64,000 bases of DNA from Clostridiales bacterium. GTDB lineage: Bacteria; Bacillota; Clostridia; Saccharofermentanales; Saccharofermentanaceae. The stretch spans positions 186,001-250,000 of the forward strand of contig JAFSPU010000003.1 of NCBI GenBank assembly GCA_017451265.1, given 5' to 3'. The notes beneath the pieces were generated by a model. The model did no database searches and was not told the origin of the DNA. It worked only from the letters and a program-made list of their open reading frames with translations. Shown in pieces: positions 34,053-43,074 of the stretch (positions within the stretch are counted from its first letter, which is position 1; every line of letters starts with the position of its first letter). The position numbers and the translations under genes were made by a program.

Positions 34053-35420
34053 TCAGACTATACCCTTACGCTCATCGAATGGAATGTACTCGCGGCGCTT
34101 GCTTACGCACTTGTAAGCAGGACGCATGATACGGCCGCCTGTAACGACTTCCTCGATGCGGTGTGCACTCCAGCCTGCAATTCTCGCAGAAGCGAAGATA
34201 GGTGTGAACAGTTCCGGAGGTATGCCGAGCATGGAGTATACGAAGCCTGCATAGTAGTCAACGTTGGCACACATGATCTTGTCTGACTTCTTGACCTCGT
34301 GGAAGACCTCGGGTGCGACTCTCTCCACCATTGTGTAGAGGTTGAAGATGTCGTCCTTGCCTGTCTCCTTGGCGAGCTCCTCAGCATACATCTTAAGAAG
34401 TCTCGTTCTGGGGTCAGAAAGAGTATAGACAGCGTGGCCGATACCGTAGATAAGTCCGGATTTGTCGAAAGCTTCCTTCCTGATGATCTTGGCAAGGTAG
34501 TCCCTTACCTGAGCCTCGTCCGTAATGTCGCTTACGTTCTTGCGCAGGTCGCTCATCATTGCGAAGGCCTTATTGGAAGCGCCGCCGTGCTGAGGGCCCT
34601 TGAGAGAGCCTACTGCAGCTGCAATTGCGGAGTATGTATCAGTTCCTGTGGAAGATACCGCGTGAGTTACGAAGGATGAGTTGTTACCGCCGCCGTGCTC
34701 TGCATGCAGAACAAGTGCGAGGTCAAGAACGCGTGCCTCAAGCTCAGTGAACTTTCCGTCAGGACGGATAAGGTGCAGGATGTTCTCTGCTGTGCTGTAC
34801 TCAGGTACAGGCGCATGCAAGAACAAGCTCTTGTGCTCAACGTAGTGCAGTCGTGCCATGTAGCCGTAAGCGATCATTACGGGGAACCTCGCAATGAGCT
34901 CGATGCACTGGCGCATTACGTTGCTTACCTCGAGTGAATCGGGGTTGGAGTCGTAAGAGTAGGATGCGAGAACAGATCTTGCGAGCTTGTTCATGACATC
35001 CGGGCTCGGAGCCTTGAGGATCATGTCCTCGGTAAAGCCGTCAGGAAGAGGTCTCTTGGAAGCGAGAAGCGCTCTGAAGTCAGCGAGCTCCTGCTCAGTA
35101 GGAAGATCTCCTGTGATGAGAAGGAAAGCGATCTCCTCATAACCGAATCTCTTCTTGTAGAAACCGTTTACAAGGTCAGTAACCTCATAACCCTGGTAGT
35201 AGAGTCTTCCGTCGACGGGCATTCTGTCGCCGTCGTCCATGAGGTAACTCATTACCTCACCAACCTCGGTAAGACCTACAAGAACACCCGTGCCGTCGTT
35301 GTTACGCAGGCCGCGCTTTACGTTATATCTGCCGTAAAGCTCAGGGTCGATCTTGGCCTTCTTGCCCGCCACCTTGGCGAGCTGATTTATCAATTCGTCG
35401 TTTGTTTTAATGTCAGCCAT
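34053..35420 (-). CDS. gltA: citrate synthase
   Basis: A 455-residue citrate synthase, condensing acetyl-CoA with oxaloacetate. It has the catalytic residues in ALVLHAEHGGGNNSSF (His), GSLKGPQHGGASNKAF (His) and CANVDYYAGFVYS (Asp), and IAGWSAHRIEEV. It is of the long, N-terminally extended type found in Clostridia. Its ATG overlaps the aconitase stop by one base, with an AAGGAG inside the aconitase end. The product feeds aconitase, giving the oxidative branch to 2-oxoglutarate for glutamate synthesis; no isocitrate dehydrogenase is in the window. Confidence 0.95.
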   Translation of the reverse strand: MADIKTNDELINQLAKVAGKKAKIDPELYGRYNVKRGLRNNDGTGVLVGLTEVGEVMSYLMDDGDRMPVDGRLYYQGYEVTDLVNGFYKKRFGYEEIAFLLITGDLPTEQELADFRALLASKRPLPDGFTEDMILKAPSPDVMNKLARSVLASYSYDSNPDSLEVSNVMRQCIELIARFPVMIAYGYMARLHYVEHKSLFLHAPVPEYSTAENILHLIRPDGKFTELEARVLDLALVLHAEHGGGNNSSFVTHAVSSTGTDTYSAIAAAVGSLKGPQHGGASNKAFAMMSDLRKNVSDITDEAQVRDYLAKIIRKEAFDKSGLIYGIGHAVYTLSDPRTRLLKMYAEELAKETGKDDIFNLYTMVERVAPEVFHEVKKSDKIMCANVDYYAGFVYSMLGIPPELFTPIFASARIAGWSAHRIEEVVTGGRIMRPAYKCVSKRREYIPFDERKGIV

Positions 35421-37354
35421 CAGGCATTCTCCTTGGTGTAGTTAAGAAGGCCTCCTGCGAGGAGCATATCCTTCTGTCTGTCGGAGATCACAAGCTCAGT
35501 CTCGAAGGAATAACCCTGAGTCTTGTTTGTGATAACAACAGTCTTGCCGGAAGCGGCAGCCTCAACCTGCTCTCTTGCATTCTCGATAACGAGCTCGTCG
35601 AGCATGTTGATCTTATCGTAGTCAGCAGCATCCTTGAATGTGAGAGGAAGGATACCGTTGTTGATGAGGTTAGCCATGTGGATTCTTGCGAACGAGAGTG
35701 CGATCACGCCCTTAACGCCGAGCTGCAAAGGTGCGAGTGCTGCGTGCTCTCTGGAAGAACCCTGACCATAGTTCTGGCCGCCGATGATGAAGCCGCCGTT
35801 GTTCTCCTTTGCTCTTGCGGGGAACTGCTCGTCACAAGGTGTGAGGCAGTAGTCTGCAAGGTAAGGGATGTTGGATCTGAACGGCAGAAGCTTAGCGTTG
35901 GAAGGCATGATGTGGTCTGTGGTGATGTTGTCCTCAACCTTGATCAGTGTCTTGCCCTCAACTGTGTCAGCAAGCTTGTGGTGTGCCGGGAAAGGCTTGA
36001 TGTTAGGTCCTCTTACTACTTCAACTTCATCAGGTGTTGCAGAAGGAAGGATTACCATGTTGTCGTTAACCTTGAAAGCGTCAGGCATTGTTACTACCGG
36101 CGGCTCACCGAAATCAGCAGGGTTTGTTACTACACCTGTGATGGCAGCTACAGCAGCAACCTCAGGGCTTACGAGGTAGATGGAAGCGGACTTGGTTCCG
36201 GATCTTCCATAGAAGTTTCTGTTGTTTGTTCTCAAGGATACAGCGTCTGTCTTAGGAGACTGACCCATACCGATACAAGGACCGCATCCGCACTCAATGA
36301 TACGTGCGCCTGCCTCGATCATGTCAGCGAGGGCGCCTGTCTCAGCGAGCATATTGAATACCTGCTTGGATCCGGGAGCGATAACGAGTGATACATCAGG
36401 GTTTACTGTGTGACCCTTGAGGATAGCAGCAACCTTGAGCATGTCATAAAGTGAAGAGTTTGTGCAGGAACCGATGCAGCACTGGTCTACCTTAAGTCCC
36501 TCGATTTCCTTTACTGTTACAACCTGGTCAGGCATGTGCGGCTTAGCAACGAGAGGTACGAGTGTGGAAAGATCGATCTCGATCTCCTCATCGTAAACTG
36601 CATCCTCGTCAGCCTTGAGCTCTGTCCATACCTCTTCTCTTCCCTGTGCCTTGAGGAAAGCCTTCGTAACCTCATCGGAAGGGAAAACGGAAGTTGTGGC
36701 ACCGAGCTCGGCACCCATGTTAGTGATAGTAGCTCTCTCAGGAACTGTGAGATACTGGAGGCCGTCACCTGCATATTCAACGATCTTGCCTACGCCGCCC
36801 TTAACGGACATGATGCGCAAAACCTCGAGGATGATGTCCTTGGCTGTTGTCCAGGGAGCGAGCTTGTTCTTGAGTGTTACTCTTACCATCTTAGGCATTG
36901 TGATGTAGTAAGGACCGCCGCCCATTGCTACTGCTACGTCAAGTCCGCCTGCACCGATGGCAAGCATTCCGATACCGCCGCATGTAGGTGTGTGGGAGTC
37001 AGAACCGAGCAACGTCTGGCCCGGTACACCGAATCTTTCGATGTGTACCTGGTGGCAAACACCGTTACCGGGACGGCTGAATCTGATGCCGTGCTTGTTT
37101 GTTACTGTCTGAATGTACTTGTGGTCATCGGCATTCTCGAAGCCGGACTGAAGCATATTGTGGTCGATGTAAGCTACAGAGAGCTTTGTCTTAACCTGAT
37201 CGATACCGAGCGCCTCAAACTGGAGATACGCCATTGTTCCCGTTGAATCCTGTGTAAGTGTCTGATCGATCCTTAAAGAAATCTCCTCTCCTACTTTCAT
37301 CTCACCTGAAAGAAGGTGATCCTTAATGATCTTCTGTGAAATAGTGTATCCCAT
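35420..37354 (-). CDS. acn: aconitate hydratase
   Basis: A 644-residue [4Fe-4S] aconitase of the compact single-chain type. The iron-sulfur cysteines are in CCIGSCTNSSLYDM and ECGCGPCIGMGQSP. Substrate loops include LLGSDSHTPTCGGIGMLAIG and NFYGRSGTKSASIYLVSP. The swivel domain at about 490-600 has NYGQGSSREHAALAP. It interconverts citrate and isocitrate. It is the first gene of a three-gene operon with citrate synthase and NhaC, behind a TTGACA/TATAAT promoter and with an ATGGAGGG ribosome binding site. Confidence 0.95.
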   Translation of the reverse strand: MGYTISQKIIKDHLLSGEMKVGEEISLRIDQTLTQDSTGTMAYLQFEALGIDQVKTKLSVAYIDHNMLQSGFENADDHKYIQTVTNKHGIRFSRPGNGVCHQVHIERFGVPGQTLLGSDSHTPTCGGIGMLAIGAGGLDVAVAMGGGPYYITMPKMVRVTLKNKLAPWTTAKDIILEVLRIMSVKGGVGKIVEYAGDGLQYLTVPERATITNMGAELGATTSVFPSDEVTKAFLKAQGREEVWTELKADEDAVYDEEIEIDLSTLVPLVAKPHMPDQVVTVKEIEGLKVDQCCIGSCTNSSLYDMLKVAAILKGHTVNPDVSLVIAPGSKQVFNMLAETGALADMIEAGARIIECGCGPCIGMGQSPKTDAVSLRTNNRNFYGRSGTKSASIYLVSPEVAAVAAITGVVTNPADFGEPPVVTMPDAFKVNDNMVILPSATPDEVEVVRGPNIKPFPAHHKLADTVEGKTLIKVEDNITTDHIMPSNAKLLPFRSNIPYLADYCLTPCDEQFPARAKENNGGFIIGGQNYGQGSSREHAALAPLQLGVKGVIALSFARIHMANLINNGILPLTFKDAADYDKINMLDELVIENAREQVEAAASGKTVVITNKTQGYSFETELVISDRQKDMLLAGGLLNYTKENA

Positions 37355-37410
37355 GAAAGGCCCTCCATATATTTATATAAACGTACGCAATAAATTATGC
37401 CACGGAAACG

Positions 37411-37440
37411 ATTATATTGTCCGCAGCTTTGAGTTGTCAA
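37411..37440 (-). promoter_or_regulatory. promoter of the acn-gltA-nhaC operon
   Basis: A perfect TTGACA (37435-37440), an 18-bp spacer and a perfect TATAAT (37411-37416) on the minus strand, 57 bases before the aconitase ATG. Confidence 0.88.
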
Positions 37441-37454
37441 TTTTAATAAGGATT

Positions 37455-37484
37455 TTTGCAAGATTTAATCTTATTTCTTGCAAA
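37455..37484 (-). promoter_or_regulatory. inverted repeat upstream of the acn promoter
   Basis: A 9-bp inverted repeat TTTGCAAGA/TCTTGCAAA with a 12-base centre, 15 bases upstream of the -35 box. It also lies 18 bases past the stop of the glg operon. It has no T-run on the minus strand, so an operator for the citrate-cycle operon is the better guess; the ATAA-N7-TCTT in it is close to the CcpC dyad ATAA-N7-TTAT. Confidence 0.45.
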
Positions 37485-37501
37485 TTTAATCAAGCCTGGG
37501 A

Positions 37502-38542
37502 TTATCCTTCCGGCTTGCCGAAGATCTTATCTATCGCATTAAACAGCTTTCTTCGGGGTTCCAGGCATTTTCCGTTCTTAGCCTGACCGAGATAAAAGCG
37601 GTGCATCAGCCCGTTATAGTTAATGAATATCCAAGACTCTGCCTCGCCGTCATATCCCGGAGTTACCGTGGAATTAAGCGTTGAGATGCGTTTGATACCG
37701 GGCTTTTCGAATACTGTGTCATTGATCTTGATCAGCCCGTCGCGGATCTCTATCTTCTTTGCAAGCTTTCTGTAGGTCAGGTAAAAGGAGCCGACATACA
37801 GAAGTCCGAGGATCGTGACTGGATAAGTCAGAAATCTTAAGAATCCGACCATCTGCAGCAAAAATTCATCGTCATAAAATGAATCAGGAAGTGATGACAT
37901 TATGCATGCAACGAGCGTTATGCCCAAAATAAGCGTACCGGTCTTATAGAACTCGTTGCGGATGCTGTCAGCCGGAAATTCTATCCTCACCACGCCGAAG
38001 CTGTCCTCATACTCCTCCTGCACCCTGTTCACGGAATCATACTGCTTTAAAGCTTCCAGGAACACCAGAACGGAAAGCTCGATGGCTTTTCTTATTTCAG
38101 AACCGTACTTGCTCAGGACGGGACCGGCATAATAGGCCCTGACGACCTTTTTATCATCGTTTATCACATTCAGGTTAATGCCTCCGAACGGAGTGAACTT
38201 CTGAATGCCGTCATCGAACTTCAGATACAGATTATCCGCCACCACTTTATAGGTCTCACCGTTAAGCTTAATGATGCCTTCCTCGGGATTAAACTCCACG
38301 CTCTTAAGCATGTTTTTCATGGACAGCAAAGACCACGGGAACACAACTATCCAGAAAGTGAACAGGATAAGACCGGGACTCAAGAGCACAAGGAACAGCA
38401 TATCGATCCTGCCTAAAATGATACCGGCGCCCACTAAAGCTGCCGCAATAACAAACGCAGCCGCCAGATGATACATCTGCTGCTTTCTAAGTGTCTTATA
38501 ATCCACCTGAATCTGCTTGGAAAAAGGCTTGTCTTCTTCCAC
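37502..38542 (-). CDS. hypothetical four-helix membrane protein
   Basis: A 346-residue protein starting at GTG, with AGGAG eight bases upstream; the GTG shares one base with the trmH stop (TAGTG). Two helix pairs lie at about 25-72 and 203-262. After each pair comes a soluble, PH-like strand region, and the two resemble each other: FNPEEGIIKLNGETYKV and IEIRDGLIKINDTVFEK. This suggests an internal duplication. No catalytic motif or known family is seen. It is the last gene of the glycogen operon, but nothing in it links it to glycogen. Confidence 0.75.
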   Translation of the reverse strand: MEEDKPFSKQIQVDYKTLRKQQMYHLAAAFVIAAALVGAGIILGRIDMLFLVLLSPGLILFTFWIVVFPWSLLSMKNMLKSVEFNPEEGIIKLNGETYKVVADNLYLKFDDGIQKFTPFGGINLNVINDDKKVVRAYYAGPVLSKYGSEIRKAIELSVLVFLEALKQYDSVNRVQEEYEDSFGVVRIEFPADSIRNEFYKTGTLILGITLVACIMSSLPDSFYDDEFLLQMVGFLRFLTYPVTILGLLYVGSFYLTYRKLAKKIEIRDGLIKINDTVFEKPGIKRISTLNSTVTPGYDGEAESWIFINYNGLMHRFYLGQAKNGKCLEPRRKLFNAIDKIFGKPEG

Positions 38543-39321
38543 TACCTTAACTCCTGAAGAACATAGCCGATGATCGATGCAGCGGAAGCCGCGTTAAGAG
38601 ACTCCGCCTTACCCTGCATCCTGATCTTGACTTTGGTATCACATTTACTGATCGTGGAAGCCTTAAGGCCCGCACCCTCATTGCCGATGAAATACGCTGC
38701 CGGCAGATCTATCTTCGCTTTACTTAAGTCGTCCCCGTGAAGTTCCGCAGCGATGATATTAACAGCCTTGCCATGAAGAGCATCTATCATCTGATCTGCA
38801 TCTTCGTATTCCAGAATATTCACGCGCCAGATGGAACCCATAGAAGACCTTATGACCTTGTCGTTAAACGGATCTGCTGTATTCTTCGTGATCAGTACTG
38901 CACCAAAATCGAAGGCATCGGCTATTCTTATCATGGTGCCGAGATTACCCGGGTCCTGAATATCCTCAAGGCACATGAAGATGTCCTTGCCGTCTCCCCT
39001 TAAAGTAATCTCCCCTGCCTTAGCGGGTCTGCGTGCCACCAGCGCCACACCCTGAGGGTGTACCGTCTGCGATATCTTCTTAAAACATGCCTCACTTAAG
39101 ACAAGGCCGTCACAGCCGAATCTTCCGGCATTTTCCTCAGCCCAGGCGGCATGAGCTTCGTCAGCAACTACGACAGTCGGCGTTACACCGCAGCCGAGAG
39201 CATCCTCACAGCCCCTCACGCCCTCAATGAAAACGACACCCTCACGGCGCGCAGTCTTACTGTCGTGAAGTGACGCCAGATACTTTACCTTGGAATTTTC
39301 CTTGCTGGTGATAACGTCCAT
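38542..39321 (-). CDS. SpoU/TrmH-family RNA methyltransferase
   Basis: A 259-residue knotted (SPOUT) methyltransferase that 2'-O-methylates rRNA or tRNA. The N-terminal substrate-binding part has RREGVVFIEGVRGCEDAL. The catalytic region shows the three family motifs: LEDIQDPGNLGTMIRIADA, AAYFIGNEGAGLK and ESLNAASAASIIGY. The start is the ATG at 39321, which overlaps the stop of the GH13 gene (TGATG); a GTG three codons earlier is possible. The target nucleotide cannot be read from sequence. It is carried as a passenger in the glycogen operon. Confidence 0.93.
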   Translation of the reverse strand: MDVITSKENSKVKYLASLHDSKTARREGVVFIEGVRGCEDALGCGVTPTVVVADEAHAAWAEENAGRFGCDGLVLSEACFKKISQTVHPQGVALVARRPAKAGEITLRGDGKDIFMCLEDIQDPGNLGTMIRIADAFDFGAVLITKNTADPFNDKVIRSSMGSIWRVNILEYEDADQMIDALHGKAVNIIAAELHGDDLSKAKIDLPAAYFIGNEGAGLKASTISKCDTKVKIRMQGKAESLNAASAASIIGYVLQELR

Positions 39322-41426
39322 CAGTTCCACCCGTACACGATGAAAAGCGCACTTACGGGAGCGACTCCGACCTGCATGGGGCCGAAGCTTACGCCGTTAA
39401 CTATCACATCGGAAGCAAGATCCACTGACGTTTTCTGCACTTCTTCCGCCTTAACTTCAGCACCCGAATCATCGAGACTTAAGTACACGCCGGAAGCGCC
39501 GCGGTTAAGTATTACTACCACCTTGCGGGCGCCCTGTGAAGGAAGCACGGTATTGCCGAAAGCATCGCGCCCCTCAGCGTCAAGGTAACGCTCAAAGGCA
39601 ATTACATCCTCGTTAGTAAACAGCGTGCGGTAAAGGCCGGTACGCAGGACCTGATTCTTCACGCGCAGGTCTGTAAGCTTGCGCACGTACTCGAGGTGCT
39701 CGTTACCCTCGCGGGAAACCTTACCCCAAGGATAAGTACGCCTGTTGAAAGGATCTTTGTAGCCGTTCATCAGTATCTCATCACCGTAGTAAATGCAGGG
39801 CGCACCGATATAACCCATCTGCAAAGCCACGCCGAGCTTACAAAGGTCAGCGCACTTCGTCTCCTCTTCAGGGGGCACGCATATCTTCTGCTGATCTTCC
39901 TTATTATCAGTATCACATGGCTTGCTCATCATGGTGTAGACGCGCGGCACGTCATGTGACGACAGCAAGTTCATAATGCAGTAGTAGCTCTCCATCGGGT
40001 AACGCTCACGGAAACCCTCTAGTCTGGAATTAAATACCTTTGCCGAGACATATCCCTGAAGGAACTCGAGCGCTGTCGTTCTGAATGTGTAACCCATAAC
40101 AGAGTCGTGAGTATTGCCGAGCATGAAATCGCGGTAGGAGCCGTAAGAGCACTTGTTACTCGCGTCCTCCCAGACCTCTCCGACGAGCATTCCCTCGCCG
40201 TTAGTCTTTTCCTTGATGGTCTCGCGCATCTGTCTGATGAAAGAGTCAGGCAGCTCGTCCGATACATCAAGACGAAGTCCTGAAGCACCTCTTCTCATCC
40301 ATGTATCAACTACGCCATCCTTACCGAAGATGAACCTTCTGTAAGACAGGTCATTCTCATCGACGTTCGGCAGATCCGGAAATCCCCACCAGGAATCGTA
40401 GACCGTGTAGCCGTCCTCGTTCTTGTAGAAGTTATACCAGGAACGGTAAGGACTCTCCTTGCCCTTCTCGTAAGCCTCGAAAGCGCCAGTGCCCTTATAG
40501 CGACCGAACTTGTTAAAGTACCTCGAGTCAGCTCCCGTGTGCGAGAAAACGCCGTCCAGGATGATGCGTATGCCGCGTGTCTCACATGCGCTCTTAAAGC
40601 TTGCAAAGGCTTCATTGCCGCCGAGCATCGGATCTACATTAAGATAATCCGCTGTATCGTAACGGTGCGAGGATCTTGCCTCGAAGATAGGGTTTAAGTA
40701 AATGATGTCGATGCCTAAGGACTTGATGTAATCCAGGTGCTCCTCGATACCCTTTAGCGAACCACCGAAGAAGTCACATGCAAGGTAGCCTGTAGAAGGC
40801 TTACCCTTGATATCTACATCCTCATACCAGTCCTCGTGATATACCCGCTCTTCTCTCGGAGAAGCATTCATCATGCGTTCCGCAGTAAACGCGGAATCAC
40901 GCGCGAATCTGTCGGGGAATATCTGATATATTACAGCTCCCTTCATTGCATCGGGAGTCTTGAAGTCTTTCTTATAAACAGTTATCTGCCATGCATAAGG
41001 ATACTTATCCTCATCAGGGCCGATACGCGGAGGCTCATGGTAAAGCTTGCCCGAGCCGTCCTCCACGTCACCTTCCATGACATAGTAATAGGTTCTGATA
41101 ACAGTCTCGGAAGATACATTACCTTCGTCATCCGTTACCTCGATCACCTCGGGCTGCCTGAACCTGAACCAATAAAAAACAAGGCCGGGCTCATGCGGGA
41201 GCATGAGCCTGGTCTCGTATCTTACTTTGGTCTTATCTGCGCCTTCAGACTTCATCTTATGCATCGGTTCCTCGTGATATGAGAAACCATAAAGTCCGTA
41301 GGTATAGCAGAAAGTTACTTCCTTGGCATCCTTGGAGGCATCAGTTCTGATAGTTACTTCCGTACCTGCAGGGCGCGCGCCGTACGGAGTTCTGTACTGA
41401 ATATTCCTTGATGCGTGAAAGAACAT
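39321..41426 (-). CDS. GH13 family alpha-glucan hydrolase (cyclomaltodextrinase/neopullulanase-like)
   Basis: A 701-residue cytoplasmic glycoside hydrolase. An N-terminal beta domain to about residue 150 resembles CBM34. The catalytic barrel has VIYQIFPDRFARD, IILDGVFSHTG, the nucleophile Asp in GLRLDVSDELPD, the acid Glu in MLVGEVWEDA and Asp in LLSSHDVPRV. No signal peptide is seen, so it acts on internal glucans or imported maltodextrins. Its ATG follows the glgA stop by three bases, so it is probably the degradative arm of the glycogen operon. The exact specificity is not certain. Confidence 0.92.
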   Translation of the reverse strand: MFFHASRNIQYRTPYGARPAGTEVTIRTDASKDAKEVTFCYTYGLYGFSYHEEPMHKMKSEGADKTKVRYETRLMLPHEPGLVFYWFRFRQPEVIEVTDDEGNVSSETVIRTYYYVMEGDVEDGSGKLYHEPPRIGPDEDKYPYAWQITVYKKDFKTPDAMKGAVIYQIFPDRFARDSAFTAERMMNASPREERVYHEDWYEDVDIKGKPSTGYLACDFFGGSLKGIEEHLDYIKSLGIDIIYLNPIFEARSSHRYDTADYLNVDPMLGGNEAFASFKSACETRGIRIILDGVFSHTGADSRYFNKFGRYKGTGAFEAYEKGKESPYRSWYNFYKNEDGYTVYDSWWGFPDLPNVDENDLSYRRFIFGKDGVVDTWMRRGASGLRLDVSDELPDSFIRQMRETIKEKTNGEGMLVGEVWEDASNKCSYGSYRDFMLGNTHDSVMGYTFRTTALEFLQGYVSAKVFNSRLEGFRERYPMESYYCIMNLLSSHDVPRVYTMMSKPCDTDNKEDQQKICVPPEEETKCADLCKLGVALQMGYIGAPCIYYGDEILMNGYKDPFNRRTYPWGKVSREGNEHLEYVRKLTDLRVKNQVLRTGLYRTLFTNEDVIAFERYLDAEGRDAFGNTVLPSQGARKVVVILNRGASGVYLSLDDSGAEVKAEEVQKTSVDLASDVIVNGVSFGPMQVGVAPVSALFIVYGWN

Positions 41427-41429
41427 GAC

Positions 41430-43073
41430 TTACTTAGTCTCTTCTTTCTTCCCGTTCTTGGGAGCATCTGCCTTCTTAGCAGCAGGCTTCTTAGCGGAAG
41501 GCTTCTTGGCTGCGCTCTTTGCCGCGGGCTTCTTGGCCTCAGGCTTCTTCTCAGCTGCCTTCTTAGGCTCAGCCTTCTTTTCTTCCTTCTTCTCTTCCTT
41601 TACAGGCTCTTCCTCAAGAGGCATGCCTGTGATAAGAGAATACAGTCCCGCATACTCCTTGGCACTCTTCTTCCAGGAATAGTCACCGCTCATGCCTGCC
41701 TTGACGATCTTGTCCCAGACATCCTTGTGGTTCCTGTAAAGGTCACAAGCGTACTTAGTTACGAAAAGGAACTCGTGTGCATTGATGTTAGCAAACGAGA
41801 AGCCGTTACCCTCACCTGTGAACTCGTTGTAAGGAGTAACTGTATCCTTAAGGCCGCCGGTCTCACGTACTACAGGTACTGTACCGTATGCCATGGAAAC
41901 GAGCTGGGAAAGTCCGCAGGGCTCAAAGAGCGAAGGCATCAGGAAGATATCTGCAGCAGCATAGATCGTATGTGCGAGGCCCGCATCGAAATCGATGCAT
42001 GCGCACATCTTTCCGGGATTGCGGCTTGCTGTATCGACAAGAGCTCTCTCGTAGTAGTTGTCACCTGTTCCGAGGATAACGATCTGCATGCCGTCATAGA
42101 GCATCTCATCAAGAACATAGAGAAGAAGATCCAAGCCCTTCTGATCTACGAGTCTGGAGATCATAGCGCACAGAGGTGCACCGGGGTTGACCTCGAGGCC
42201 GAGCTGCTTCTGGAGAGACTCCTTACATGCTGCCTTACCCTTCTGATATGTCTTGATATCGTACTTAACAGGAATCAGTGTATCCTTCTTGGGATTGAAC
42301 TCCATGTCATTAATTCCGTTCAGGATACCGGATACCTTGTATGCATACTTCTGGAGAGTATAGTTCAGACCTTCACCATAGTAGTCTGTCATGATCTCAT
42401 AAGCATATGTAGGAGATACTGTAGTAACGGAATTCGAGAATACAATACCTGCCTTCATGAAGTTGATGGCACGGTCCTTGATACAGAATTCGTCTCTTAA
42501 ATACTCATCAGGAAGATCGAGCATCTCTCTTACGACATCTGTGGAATGAACACCCTGATACTTCAGGTTGTGGATCGTGAATACAGTCTGTACGTTGGTG
42601 TGATAACCATGCTTCTTGAAGTGAGCATCAAGCAACAGAGGCATCATACCTGTCTGCCAGTCGTTGCAGTGCAGAACATTAGGCTCGAAGTTCATGAAGT
42701 CACCCATGAAGTCGAGGACTGCTCTCTGATAGAAGCAGTAACGCTCAATATCGAATACATACTCAACATAGATCTGATCAAAGTTAAAGTAGTACTCATT
42801 ATCGACGAAGTAGAAGATCGTTCCGTTCTTCTCGAGCTGGAACAGACCTGCATACAGAGATCTCCAACCCATTCTTACAAGCTTCCAGCCCAGGAACTGC
42901 ATCTCGTCCTGATACTTGATCTTGATCTTCTTATACAGAGGAAGAATTACTCTGGCGTCGATGTTGTCCTTGTTAAGCTCGACAGGAAGTGCGCCGACTA
43001 CGTCAGCAAGACCTCCGACCTTAACGAAGGGACTAACCTCCGATGATGCAAACAATACTTTAATCTTATCCAT
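41430..43073 (-). CDS. glgA: glycogen synthase with Lys/Ala/Pro-rich C-terminal tail
   Basis: A 547-residue GT5 enzyme that adds glucose from ADP-glucose to glycogen. The N-terminal KVGGLADVVGALP binds the sugar nucleotide; the C-terminal half has GINDMEFNPKKD, SRLVDQKGLDLL and MPSLFEPCGLSQLV. The core ends at about residue 487. It is followed by some 60 residues made almost only of Lys, Ala, Pro and Glu with repeated KKPAAKK-type units, a disordered histone-H1-like tail not normally found on GlgA. GlgB in the same operon has a similar tail. The start at 43073 is one base past the glgD stop; longer readings overlap glgD. Confidence 0.95.
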   Translation of the reverse strand: MDKIKVLFASSEVSPFVKVGGLADVVGALPVELNKDNIDARVILPLYKKIKIKYQDEMQFLGWKLVRMGWRSLYAGLFQLEKNGTIFYFVDNEYYFNFDQIYVEYVFDIERYCFYQRAVLDFMGDFMNFEPNVLHCNDWQTGMMPLLLDAHFKKHGYHTNVQTVFTIHNLKYQGVHSTDVVREMLDLPDEYLRDEFCIKDRAINFMKAGIVFSNSVTTVSPTYAYEIMTDYYGEGLNYTLQKYAYKVSGILNGINDMEFNPKKDTLIPVKYDIKTYQKGKAACKESLQKQLGLEVNPGAPLCAMISRLVDQKGLDLLLYVLDEMLYDGMQIVILGTGDNYYERALVDTASRNPGKMCACIDFDAGLAHTIYAAADIFLMPSLFEPCGLSQLVSMAYGTVPVVRETGGLKDTVTPYNEFTGEGNGFSFANINAHEFLFVTKYACDLYRNHKDVWDKIVKAGMSGDYSWKKSAKEYAGLYSLITGMPLEEEPVKEEKKEEKKAEPKKAAEKKPEAKKPAAKSAAKKPSAKKPAAKKADAPKNGKKEETK

Positions 43074-43074
43074 G

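Noticed and set aside
41130-41330. A mobile element or phage segment near the glycogen genes to explain the basic tails
   Set aside because: No transposase, integrase, inverted repeats or composition change was seen; the operon is continuous with ordinary overlaps.
41415-42500. A 361-codon plus-strand frame opposite glgA
   Set aside because: It is the antisense of the Lys/Ala-rich tail and GT5 core, which gives artificial Leu/Ser-rich sequence.
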